Part shown: positions 14,830 to 25,055 of the stretch, one piece after another | Layout: each line of letters starts with the position of its first letter | How positions within the stretch are numbered: position 1 is the first letter of the stretch | Source of the DNA: Amanita rubescens | Lineage: Eukaryota; Basidiomycota; Agaricomycetes; Agaricales; Amanitaceae | Assembly (NCBI GenBank): GCA_015039365.1 | Contig: WION01000104.1 | Location: 1-64,000 of the forward strand | Direction: 5' to 3' | DNA length: 64,000 nt | The notes under the pieces: generated by a model | Told to the model about the DNA's origin: nothing | The model's database searches: none | Seen by the model: the letters and a program-made list of their open reading frames with translations, nothing else | Translations under genes and position numbers: made by a program

Positions 14830-15130
14830 TGACATGTGACATACCATGACAAACATGATATGGGTGTCATTTGAAGGCATTTTTTAACCTCTATGTATAT
14901 ATGGTGACACTACAGGATGTGACAGGGTCACACATGATATGGGTATCGTTTGAAAGCATTCTTTGACCACCATGAGCACATGGTCACATTACAGGGTGTG
15001 ACAGGGTCAGGGTCAGATCACACATGATATGGATATCATTTAAACACATTTTTTGGGCACAGGGATAGTGACAGGGTCATTTTACACATGATGGGTATCA
15101 TTTGATAGCATTTTTTGACCACAACCTTTT
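14830..15130. repeat. degenerate tandem repeat
   Basis: Four diverged copies of a unit of roughly 75-100 bp recur, each with CACATGATATGGGTATCATT followed by a T-rich run. A further stray copy is near 15,590. Confidence 0.6.
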
Positions 15131-17159
15131 ACAACACTTTATGCCTTCCCCTCTGTCACTCTATGACCTATTGACACTTTGGACTAGTTTACTTTTTATT
15201 TTACTCATTGATATTTGTAAGCATTTGGACATACTCATTTTCACTTATCTTGCCTTTTACTATGACATGTTACTTGTTAGTTTTCACATGCCCACCTTAA
15301 GTTTATCACATGCATCACACCATTATCACATGTAACTGTACTCCTAGATGTATTTAAGTCCTCTATTCTAATATGTGGACAGGCTAGTTTTAACTGTCAA
15401 TCAGTTAGATCTCAACTCTGAGTTTGTCCTTGTACAAGGGTCTAGTCAGAGATCTTACACTGGTATACTAGGAGTTTAGCATCCCCTTGAAGGTCTCTGC
15501 TCTCATTGCCCTGAAGTTAATGATTCTCAATACCATTAACTTAGTGTAACAGTGATAGTATGTATGTGTGGCAGGTCAATGTTACACTGTACACATGATA
15601 TGGGTATCATTTGGGAAGCAACTTTCAAGCATAATCAAATAGCATGCAACAGAGCCACCACATGCATGATCTCAGATTGAAAATGTGACATGATTGTTAT
15701 GCACAGTGTGGATCTTGCTCAGCTTCATTTTCCCAGCAGATACAGAGGACTTGTTTACAACTTGAGTGTATGACTTGAAAATGTGACATGCCTTATCTGG
15801 CATCATTTTTACCACATTCCAGGGTCTGCAATGGTCATTTGGTGGTGTGTGAGCTGTGTTGTTTCAACTTGTGTGATTCAGAATATGAACAAATAAAGTC
15901 AATACCAAACTGAGCCATAGGATATTTTAACTGCAAACACTGTTTCAGATGTAAATCTTTTGACCTTGAATTTACAAAGTTTGAAAATCATTGGTGGGAA
16001 GTGCTATGGTAATGGACTTCCACATTATCCATTGCTGATTAGTTGGACAGCCTGCATACTTTTTTGATTTTTTGATTATTTGGTGATATGTACATGGTTA
16101 GTTGTTAGCATCATATTGACAGTTGGTCACAGTTCAAAGCTGTGGCTGACATGGTAATTACATGGGCATCTTAACAGACTTGAAAGTTATCTGTAGAGAG
16201 TTGACTTGATGTAGAGAACTTTGTAGTACAGCAGTACATATAATACTCCAACACAAAACCCTAAGTTTGACTTGATGTGTTCATTCAATATTGCTCAAGC
16301 CTTACCTGACAATGTTATCCATACTATTCTTAGAGCCTATCTCATCTCTCATCACTGTCATGATGATTCAAGTTGTTGCTCAACCATTCATAGAATGACT
16401 AAGGACAATCTTGACTAGACTTGGGTTAAGCTTGAGAGTAATATCAAACAAGAGTTTGATGCAACTTAGTAGATTGAACAGCTACTAAGTTCAACTTAAG
16501 GTTGAACTCTATTCTAGACTTTTGCTGCGTTAGCTGATATTGAGGTATAGGGGTGTACTGAAGAAGTAGGAGGGTAGTGTACTGAGGGTGGAGCGGGAGG
16601 TGGTGAGATGGTTTTTGAGACACCAGTGTAGTTGAAGGTGGTCATGGTGGATGATGGGTTAGGCATAATGAAGTGGATGGAAGCTCCGGAGAATGTATTA
16701 AAGTGAGGGAAAGAAGGTGGTGGATATGTGAGGGTGATACATGATAGATGATATCAATGATACATATGCTAAGTATGGTGAGTGTGTTGAGGCATAGGGA
16801 GCATGTCAAGGTGGATGGAAGCTACACAGCATATTCTAGTGGAAGGAAGGAGAGGGTGGCATCTTGAGTGTGGCAATGAGGAGATTGAACTTGAGATGGC
16901 TGTTGAGAGGTGTGATTGACATTGATGAATGACAGTGGTAGAGAGAGATCAATGGAAGGGGAGAGAGGCATGGAAGGGGTGGTTGAAGGATGAAAGGATA
17001 TTGAAGGACATAGTGAGTGCAATGGAGAGGTGATGAGAGTGTTACTGATGTAGTTAAGGCAAGGCAGAGCCTGTAACAGTAGGTCACTGAAGTTAGAACA
17101 ATCTTGACTAAATCAATCCAGCTTGACTTGTTTCACACTTATTTGCACTTTGGCTCAGT

Positions 17160-17640
17160 TTGACATCATGTTACTTATATCAGGTTGATCACATGAATTT
17201 TCTGCATCTTTTAAGATTTTTTGCAGATTTTTCAATTTTCTCACATGAATTGTCTGAAAATGTATTTTGCAAATATCTCATGTTTGACTTTGTTTGGTAT
17301 TGTTATTCTTGTACATTCTGAATCATACAAGCTAGGGGCATCTTTTATGTCACAATCACATGTCACACATGTGGTCACAAATACCATCAAAAGGAATTCA
17401 ATTATCTTATCTTATCTTATCTAGGCCATCATATTACCTAAGCTACCTATCTACCTGTGAGAATGTACTGACCACTATCTATGTATCTATCTAATCTTAT
17501 CTTATCACCCAGTCCCCCCCCAGGCAAGTGGGGGGGAGGCAAGGATATGTGCTAGATGCCCCCTCCTTATATACCTGTGGGCCTGCGCACAGACCATCTG
17601 GTCATGTCACATGACCACAACAAGGAATGAACAAGGAATG
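17160..17640 (-). repeat. repeat family D, copy 1
   Basis: The sequence runs in inverted orientation relative to 44,230-44,960. Shared blocks include TTTGTTTGG, TGAATCA.ACAAG, the GATAAGATAAG tract, and the stretch with CCTTATATACCTGTGGGC and GGTCATGTCACATGAC. The small open frames in both copies are translations of the same repeat. Confidence 0.6.
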
Positions 17641-18739
17641 ATTCCTAGTCCTAGTTCATTCCTAGTCCTAGTTCATTCCTAGTCCTAGTTCATTCCTAGT
17701 GACCATATTCCTAGGAACCTCCTAGATTCCTAGCAAAATGACTAGGAATGGATTAGGAATGGATTAGGAATGGTCTAGGAATCTTACAGCCAATTCACAC
17801 TGTAAAAAACATGTTTTGTCTAGCTAGGAATCTAGGAATGATTCCTAGGAATGGTGGGACATTCCGCGCGGAATCAGTGGCTAAGCGTAAAGTACTCCAT
17901 TTTTGGCAATTCTGATTTTAGATTTGGGTTTTTCGACATCAAGAGCACCACTTTGATGTCACGTGATTATTACGTAATACGTTCCCACGGTCAATATGGT
18001 CCGTGCGTATGACCAAGGTATATAAAGGAGGGCCTCTAGACCCCCTCCCATGCCCCAGGTGCCCAGGGACTTCTCATAAGGCATCAGTTAAGTTGTACTA
18101 AGTCAAGCTAGAAAGTAATTAAGTCAAAAGAGTAATAAGTGTAAAAGTACTTAAAAATCAATGCCACTTTTTTTGACCTTATTTTTGGCCACTTAAGACA
18201 AGATAAGGATCATAAGACCATCACCTACCAAAAAAGTGCTTGTAAGTCGAGCACCTGCAAAATAAGTCGCAGAAAGTGCTTGTAAGTCATGCACCTGCAA
18301 AATAAGTTGCAGAAAGTGCAAATAAGCGGTAGAAAGTGCAAAATAAGTGGCAGAAAGTGCTTGTAAGCCAAGCACCTGTAAGTGGTGCCAGTAGGCTGGG
18401 TTTGGCTTCCAAAAGTCCCCAAAAATAAGTCAATTAAGTCAGCTTTTTTATTTTAAGGCTCTCAAAAGAGGGGGGGGGGTGCCTTATTTTACTTATATAA
18501 GTCAAAAATAAGTCCACAATTTGGTAACTTAAAAATTACTTATTTGTCTTATTTAAGTCAATAAGTCCTGATAAGGCAACCCAGAATTCTCCTGATCAGT
18601 GGATAGGTCTCGGTATATATACTCTGACTCGTTATCCCCACGCTGTCATTCCGTGGAATCCTTAGGTAAGCGTGGGAACATCTCGTAAATAAAAGAAAAT
18701 GAAATGAAAAGAAATAACAATGAAATATCGGTCGTTACA

Positions 18740-19309
18740 CTTGTTGTCTGGTTGTCTGATTGCTTGACTAGTGCTGGGACACTGGTTGTCTGGTTGTCTC
18801 ATTGTCTGACAGCATCTGATGTGTCTGACCAACACTGAGATATCTGTCTGATTGTCTGACAACAATCAGATGTCATCAGTTAAAATCAGACACCATCAGA
18901 TTCTCTCAGACAACCAGACAGCCAGGCAACCAGTGTTTGTTATGAACTTGTTAATCTCAACCTAAGTTGCATTCAACTTGCAACAGCAACCTAAATCATG
19001 ATTACAAGTTTAAGTCAAACATTGATGAGATACAAGTTCAATATTAAGTTAAGTCGTTGACTTAATATCTGAGGACAATTGTGGTTGATGAGTTAAGAGT
19101 AAGGTTATATTGCCAGATGACAATAGTAAACAGCTAAGTCAAACTTAGGGTTCAACTCTAGAATACATGCAGTACTTATACTAGCAAGTACAATGAGACG
19201 TACTAATTAATGTATAAAGGTAAGTATGAAAGTAAGTATAAAGACGTGTCATATGTGGAACAAGGAATGGTATAAGTAAGTAAATGAGCTTGTCCATATG
19301 AATTGAGCA
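18740..19309. repeat. TGTCTGATTGTCTGAC-type simple repeats and unassigned sequence
   Basis: 18,740-18,930 is a loose array of TGTCTG / CAGACA words. The same words recur at 50,290-50,520. The rest, to 19,309, shows only AAGT/TTAA-rich low-complexity sequence. Confidence 0.5.
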
Positions 19310-19314
19310 TAAGG

Positions 19315-19672
19315 TGTTGGATTATGCCGGTTATCGCTGGCAATCACAGAGTGAGTGGTTTGCCATACTATGAGCATTTGGCACTTGGGCGCATACATGG
19401 GAAAGTCGGATTGATCTGACTTTCCATATTTGGTTATGCTTCCCGGTGGAAATTAACTGTATAGTTAATTTCCCGTTGACATCGTGGCTTACTCATATAG
19501 ACACATACCTCAGTCGTTTGCATACACAACTGAGCTCGTTACTACTTCTACAGGTTAGCTAGTACAAATATAGTCGTTTGCGTACACGACTGAGCTCGTT
19601 ACTACTTCTACAGGTTAGCTAGTACAAATATAGTCGTTTGCGTACACGACTGAGCTCGTTACTACTTCTACA
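19315..19672 (+). repeat. 5' LTR of the gag-only copia-like element
   Basis: It begins TGTTGGATTATGCCGG and ends CTTCTACA. Its 3' part is a tandem array of three 60-bp units; the matching 3' LTR has two, which explains the 60-bp length difference. Confidence 0.85.
19500..19672 (+). repeat. 60-bp tandem repeat inside the LTR
   Basis: The unit contains AGTCGTTTGCGTACACGACT and CTACTTCTACAGGTTAGCTA and repeats with an exact 60-bp period. The first half of each unit is itself a small inverted repeat (AGTCGT..ACGACT). Confidence 0.85.
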
Positions 19673-19686
19673 GGTTATGGGCCCCG
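19673..19686 (+). other. primer binding site: initiator-tRNA(Met) anticodon-loop type
   Basis: GGTTATGGGCCCCG sits immediately after the 5' LTR. It is complementary to the anticodon stem-loop of initiator tRNA-Met, not to a tRNA 3' end. Drosophila copia is known to be primed by a cleaved 5' half of this tRNA. The same 14 bases follow the 5' LTR of the nested copia element. Confidence 0.75.
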
Positions 19687-19743
19687 CGCCCGTTGCGCAC
19701 GGAAGCCAACTCAGTTGCTGAAAAACTCTCGCGAAGACTCAAA

Positions 19744-21699
19744 ATGTTGATAGAAAATTTCTTAGAACACTTTGCCTTAACTGCTGAAAAACTCAATGCA
19801 AATGGCCGGAATTGGGTGTCATTCTACAGTCAGTTCATCACTGCTGCACGCCAGATGGGGGTATACAAGCATTTCATTGGCTCAAACCCTAAGCCGTATC
19901 TCGCGAATGAAGATGTTGCTTTGAGTGCAGAGAAGGCAGCCTATGCAGACGAGTTAGCGGTGTGGGACAGAAATGAAAACCTAGCCAATTACATGCTTTC
20001 GATGAAGCTTCCAGATGCGATCTATATCAGGTTGATGAATGCGTCACTCGTTGCCGAAGCTTGGGCTGGTCTTGTCAGGGAAATTGTGAAGAAGTTGTTG
20101 CAAATGCGGTTGGACCTGCATTCCAAATTCATGAATATGCATTACGTGAAGGGCGCAGACTTACAAGAGCAATTCAACTTGGTTCGTATGCAATATGAAG
20201 CCTTGTCGAATGCTGGTATTCCTGTTAGCGACGATGACTATCGGTCGCTGGTTATTAACTTCATTCCGCTGGAGTTATCCTTTTTCTTAGCTCGGACCTC
20301 TACGGGTAGCGATTCCGTGGGAGATGGGGAGCTGGTTACGGATTTGGCATCGGACGGCGAGTCGTTGATGCAGAAAGCCGTTGAGGAATTGGATAGGTGC
20401 GAAGCTGAAAGAAAGTCAGCTTCGAGGGGAACGGAAGAAGGTACTACGGGTACTGCCCTGATGATGGTTCCTGTTGAGGAGGTCATTACATGGTCGGGCG
20501 GTAGTAGGAGCCAAAAACGCAGGAAACCGGGCACCTGCTGGAATTGCGGGGGCTGAGGGCATAGACGCGATGCCTGTGTCAGTCCGGATATGGTCATTAG
20601 CGATCAAGAACGTTCTATGGGAAAGTGTCAGTCAGATTCTGAAGAGAGCGAAGGGAACACATCTGGTGGTTCCCGTTCTGGCTCTAGCTCCGAGAGGTCG
20701 AGGTCGAGGTCGAGATTGAGGGATCCGGACGTGAGCGCTGCTCCATTGGAAGAAGATTCAAATGACGCTGGAGTGATGTCTGTGTTAGCTATCGAAGCTG
20801 TTATGAAATTTGACACTCACGAGGATATAGACAAGGTTGACGACATTGACTTCGTGGATGAAGTTGAGGAATCTTACGATTTCTTGACTGAATGTGATCC
20901 TAACATGATACCGGACGTGGAAGACGTTGCCGGTGAAGTCATTTTCCCATCGAATTCATCTCTACCCCCACCGCGCGTCCGTTTGGTGACCGCAGAATAT
21001 ATTAAAGAGCGACCTAATTTAGAAGTCGTTATCCCTGAGGAACTTGAAATTATAGAGGATGACGTACCTGCTAAAGGACTTGATGACTCGAGTGTGAGTC
21101 ATCATGTATTGGTTTGTCGCGAGGAACCGGTTCATACCATCGTTGAAGAGTCGTTGAAGCCATCCGAGGTGATGGATGCCCTTAAGCGCTGGATCAATCT
21201 GGATGCCGGTCGTTGGGATTCACCTAATAGTGGTCGGGCTTATGAACTTGAAGCGGACGGTGATGAGGTCAAGTCGCGGATACCGGATTCAGGGGGAGTA
21301 TGGTCGGCCATCTGTGTTTTGATTGTTGTGGCTATTGTCGTAGGGATGGAAAAAGAGTTGAATGATGAAAAGAAAGATGCGGAACGACATACCTTGAATG
21401 AATTTACCACTGATGCTCGGGCGATCACAGAAAGCGAGCGTTCGACTGCGTTCGACACCGAAGCCTGTTCTGACAGGTTTGTTGATGATCCGGGTGGTTT
21501 ACTTGTTGAAGACATGCCGGGCACATGGATAAATGAAGAAAATCGCGAAATTTCTATTGAAAGCGTGTCAAAAATGTCGGACACAATCATTATGGTTCAA
21601 GGAGACATACCGGGACTGGATTCAATTGTGGATGAGTCCAGGGGGAGTAATGGTCCTGAAGGACTCATCCCCGTTGGTATTTCTATTGAAGAAGTGTAG
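19744..21699 (+). pseudogene. gag: copia-type Gag with acidic and membrane-spanning extension
   Basis: The first in-frame ATG is at 19744 (MLIENFLEHF). Residues ~1-200 fit the UBN2/copia Gag pattern (NGRNWVSFYSQFITAARQMG, then AEAWAGLVREIVKKLLQMRLDLHSKF). A zinc knuckle CWNCGG..GHRRDAC follows, cut by a TGA at 20554-20556. The same frame continues through Ser/Arg-rich and strongly acidic sequence (20,590-21,280), one membrane-like segment (WSAICVLIVVAIVVGM), and a Ser/Glu-rich part to a TAG at 21697-21699. Beyond the TAG the frame is open again. Gag normally forms the particle that packages element RNA. Both stops look like point mutations. Confidence 0.75.
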
Positions 21700-21884
21700 A
21701 GAACATCGAGCGGCGTGGCGGTTGCCACTGAAAGCGTTTGGGATGTTGGTTGGTGTTGGCCGGCACAATATTTTAAGCGTTACTTGCGTTTGGGCGAGTT
21801 AACAGATGTTGTAGACGAAGGAGAGACTTGCAAAGCGCTGCAAACCGTTGAAGAAACTGGTCGACATCAGTTGAGGGAGTACAC

Positions 21885-22270
21885 TGTTAAATATAGAATT
21901 ATATTTATAGAATGATTAACTATTGATTGTCCTCGATCAATGTTATTCATATCGCTCACGTCATCCTTTATGTATGACATAGAGATGACATCATAATGAC
22001 ATCATGATAGACTCATGATCGCACCTTATGGTGTGCTTAGCACGCCATATCTTCCCATCTATACTATACACTTACACATATGTAGATACATATTTGTTCT
22101 CTCTTAGTATATAAACCTGTCCTGTATCGTAGAATAGGACAATCCATTCTCTTCCTCTTACTATCACTACTACGCCAAAGGGTAGTGCTAAAGATCATAT
22201 CGCAATAGGTAAGCTATTGCACCTGCTCATGCTGTGGACACGCTCTCGCGTAGACCTGTCTTCTTCAATA
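21885..22270 (+). repeat. 5' LTR of copia element
   Basis: It begins TGTTAAATATAG and ends CTTCTTCAATA. A TATA box (AGTATATAAACC, near 22,108) marks the probable transcription start zone. Confidence 0.9.
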
Positions 22271-22284
22271 GGTTATGGGCCCCG
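22271..22284 (+). other. primer binding site of copia element
   Basis: GGTTATGGGCCCCG abuts the LTR, identical to the site of the surrounding gag-only element. It matches the anticodon loop of initiator tRNA-Met. Confidence 0.75.
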
Positions 22285-23173
22285 CCGTCGATATTGCCAG
22301 GACCCACATCGCCGCTCGCTTGCTCATCATCCGACATGATGTCCCACTGGTATAGTATCGCAGCGAGCCTGATATGGTCTTATCATCTTGATACCACTGA
22401 TCCTTGATATGGCATATGCGCTAATGACATGCGCCTGGACCCTAGGGCTTTAGGGGGATCTCCTAGACACCCAGGGATAAGGGTACTTCCAATGTTTCTC
22501 GACGCTGGCATGGCAACGTCGGCCCCCATGGTGTTTTCGCGCTTGCGCACCATGATGTGACTGGGGTATTATTGCACGCTATACCATAATAAGCCCCTTA
22601 GAGGCTTTATAATACAATATGGCTCGTAAATAGCAACTTCTAGTATAAAGGATGTGCTGACACCTCATTGTGGGTGGTACACGCAGTCTATTAAGGATGC
22701 GCCCTTAGGGACTCCTTTAGTCGGAATGATCGATAGGATCATTCTAAGTTTGGGCTCTATGGTAATCCCATAATCCCATTTAGAAGTTTCATATTGATTA
22801 CTGGTTGTGCTTACATAACGGTCTGGGGGGCTTATGGACCAGACATTATTTCTATTTTACAATCGCAACGGGTAAAACCGTGGTTCGCCCAAGAGCGCTT
22901 GAGCCAGCGATTGATTATACATGTCATTTACAGCATTCAGGGATCAATCGAGCTTTCAAGATCGAGTGGACCTGTGGACCTGAGCTTTATCTAAGCTTGG
23001 CTTGTAACTAAGTTACTCAGGGTTGGTTGGTTTAACCAAATATGGACTGTACTCGTAACCGAGGAACTCTATATAGTCTGACATTCTAGTCTATGGCACC
23101 CTGGTAACTTAATAAAGACGAATTAGACTTTTAGCTTTAATTAAGCTTTAAGCTCATTAATTCTCTTTTAGGA
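22285..23173 (+). other. copia untranslated leader
   Basis: Nearly 900 bp between primer site and the first long open frame. No conserved ORF is seen. It ends with a pyrimidine run and TTTTAG directly before the Met-less ORF, which resembles a 3' splice site. Confidence 0.45.
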
Positions 23174-23723
23174 AAGAAAACTGGATTCCGAAACTAGTAC
23201 TCCGTTACCAGTTTACGAAGCCGAAGGAGAATCATTTCCTCCTGCCCGGAGATTACCTCCTTCTTACGACGCTCCAATCCCACTGTTTCCCTTAATCTTA
23301 GGGGACCGGACTTTTATTGATACACTGGCACCAATCCCAGAATTGTCTTATTCAAGGACAATTGTTCGTGTTGTCAATCCTGATACCAGATTCGGTGTCA
23401 CAACTAGTGGACCTGTCACAGTTCACGATCGACGAGATCACTTCCTAGCCGCGCGACTTAGAAACGGTTGTACCTTGCAAGACGAAATAATACATTGTCG
23501 TAGACAAGCAGCTATCGAAGAAGGTGTTCCACCCACCTTAGATCTTTGGATTCCACCCAGGGGCACTTCAGTAGCCCAACACATAGCAAATAGGCGTACA
23601 CGCCGTAATCTCAAAAGAGATAACCAAGAGGTCGAAAACCTTGAAAATCAAAGAAACTTCCGTTTCTTTTGGCGTCTTTTAACTGCCTATATCATAATCA
23701 TCACCTCCGCCTTCCTCGTCTAA
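23174..23723 (+). CDS. Met-less ORF upstream of gag with C-terminal membrane anchor
   Basis: This frame is open for about 183 codons and contains no methionine, so an upstream exon or non-ATG initiation is needed. It is preceded by TTTTAG. The N-terminal part is Pro/Glu-rich with an LPPSYDAP motif (PPxY type). The middle is mixed and Arg-rich. The last 20 residues (FWRLLTAYIIIITSAFLV) form a tail anchor ending at the stop. The stop overlaps the gag start region (TAATATG, gag ATG at 23725). I recognise no family. Confidence 0.5.
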
Positions 23724-23724
23724 T

Positions 23725-25047
23725 ATGTCTAATGACTTGACAATTCCTAGTTCCATTCCCATTTTGAATGGAACTAATTATAAAGAATGGGAACGCATGA
23801 TGTGTTTCCTATTACAAACAAAGGGACTATTTCAGTACCTTAAAGACGATTTTGTTCGTCCACGACGGGTCACCCCGTTGGAACAATACTTCATCGATAC
23901 AGGTGTTCGCGCTGCCATTACTGGTCATCCAGGAACAGCAGCAGTTGCAGCTACTGCAACACATGCAGTGATACCTGCAATTCCGGCTGTCGAAGCCGAA
24001 CCTGCTATTACACAGCAGATGATTGATGATGCAAAGGCCATCAAAAAGGCTTTTGATGATTGGGTTGTCGAGGATGATCGCATCCTCGGATCCATAAACA
24101 TGAAATGTTCTGCTACCATACAGCAGATCAATGAACATGTTAATTCTGCCCGTATTTTATGGCAGAATTTAGCACAACAATACGGTGTGACAACGTCTGC
24201 CGGTATTTATAATGATTTCCAATTAGCGGTAACTTGGAAATTTCAAGACAAAAAGGATCCCACACAATCCTTAAACGACCTCCTCGCCATAATAAACCGC
24301 TTAGCATCAAGTGGAATCACATTACCTGCAAATGTACAGGCAATGATTGTACTTTCAGCAGTCCCCCGTCATTGGGACAATTTTGCCGCTGTGGTTCTAG
24401 CTACAACAGAACCATCGGATCTTATGATCCAAGGGATACTTCCCTTAATTCAGAATGAGTGGCGCCGAAGGCACCCTGAATCTGCCGCGATGGCTAACAC
24501 GTCGCAACAACAGCAGCAACCATGGCAACAAGTATGTGGTCAAGGACGAGGACGTGCACGCGGACGTGGCCGCGGAGCAGGTCGTGGATGTGGCGGAAGG
24601 CCTTACTCTAGGCCTCCACAAGGCGCTCAGACACTGGCTCCTACTGCTCCTCCGGCAAATCAAAATTGGCCGGGTAAAGTTGAGGGCCAAACACGTGGTC
24701 CCAACTGGGAGAGGAACCGAGAATGCCGAAAGGCAGATGCAGCTGAGAAGAAGGCTGCCAAAGCTGCAGAACATACTATGGGTTCTGCACATACCATTGC
24801 CCGTATTGGGCCTTATGACATCACCGAGCCAGTTGCCGGCTCTAGCAAAGGCAAACAAAAAGCAAAGGACGAACAGGACTTTGAGTCCTATAAATCGAAC
24901 CGAGGAATGGGGATATCGTCTGACGATATCGATTATAAAAATATGGATATAGATCAGGAAGCTGAACTATATTATGACGATTATTACTATGAAGATAACG
25001 GCGAACAATGGTATGAAACCATTAAGAAGCTGGAAATGGCTTTATAG
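23725..25047 (+). CDS. gag: copia Gag
   Basis: 440 residues starting MSNDLTIPSSIPILNGTNYKEWERMM, a UBN2-type copia Gag opening. The central helical domain carries ARILWQNLAQQYG and a DPTQSLNDLLAIINRL stretch. In place of a zinc knuckle there is an RG-rich box (GRGRARGRGRGAGRGCGGR) that could bind RNA. The C-terminus is acidic. Gag assembles the virus-like particle. Pol starts 9 bases downstream in another frame, so expression of pol needs re-initiation or frameshifting. Confidence 0.85.
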   Translation: MSNDLTIPSSIPILNGTNYKEWERMMCFLLQTKGLFQYLKDDFVRPRRVTPLEQYFIDTGVRAAITGHPGTAAVAATATHAVIPAIPAVEAEPAITQQMIDDAKAIKKAFDDWVVEDDRILGSINMKCSATIQQINEHVNSARILWQNLAQQYGVTTSAGIYNDFQLAVTWKFQDKKDPTQSLNDLLAIINRLASSGITLPANVQAMIVLSAVPRHWDNFAAVVLATTEPSDLMIQGILPLIQNEWRRRHPESAAMANTSQQQQQPWQQVCGQGRGRARGRGRGAGRGCGGRPYSRPPQGAQTLAPTAPPANQNWPGKVEGQTRGPNWERNRECRKADAAEKKAAKAAEHTMGSAHTIARIGPYDITEPVAGSSKGKQKAKDEQDFESYKSNRGMGISSDDIDYKNMDIDQEAELYYDDYYYEDNGEQWYETIKKLEMAL

Positions 25048-25055
25048 AGGCAGCA

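Larger units (their letters stand above)
14566..17897. mobile_element. hAT-like non-autonomous element
   Basis: It is bounded by TIRs of the form CAGCACTTTACACTCAGCCAC and, at the other end, the complement GAGTACTTTACGCTTAGCCAC. A perfect 8-bp TSD CATTTTTG lies at 14558-14565 and 17898-17905, the size used by hAT transposases. Both subterminal regions are crowded with ATTCCTAG/CTAGGAAT motifs (14,585-14,770 and 17,640-17,860). The 3.3-kb interior has no transposase; it holds other repeats, so further nesting is likely. Confidence 0.75.
14296..18596. mobile_element. TIR element R1, copy A (non-autonomous)
   Basis: Imperfect terminal inverted repeats face each other: ATCAGGAAAATTCTGGTTTG at the left, and its near complement ending AGAATTCTCCTGAT at the right. 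Copy B at 35,791-36,488 has the same layout: inner AAGTGC/TAAGTC-rich arms, then a block containing GGTATATAAAGGAGGGCC. No transposase is present. Its sequence is interrupted at 14,566 by a hAT-like element. The superfamily is uncertain because no clear TSD is seen here. Confidence 0.65.
14175..18739. mobile_element. gypsy-family solo LTR, split by nested insertions
   Basis: The ends match the chromovirus LTR at 52,299-52,979: it begins TGTTAGGAGGTGATCC and ends GTTACA. It is flanked by a perfect 5-bp TSD, CTTGT (14170-14174 and 18740-18744). No internal domain is present, so it is a solo LTR. LTR sequence is limited to about 14175-14295 and 18597-18739; the rest is later insertion. It lacks the 439-bp solo LTR found inside the 52-kb copy, so it shows the empty site. 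Confidence 0.8.

Noticed and set aside
16822..17424. Short frames in the 16.8-17.4 kb region
   Set aside because: They are low-complexity Ser/Pro/His translations of repeats, or match repeat family D in inverted orientation.
19500..19672. Regular 60-bp repeats as a CRISPR-like array
   Set aside because: The units are contiguous without unique spacers, lie in an LTR, and the genome is eukaryotic.
22794..23011. Small frames in the copia leader
   Set aside because: Two overlapping frames with no conserved features in a region expected to be untranslated.
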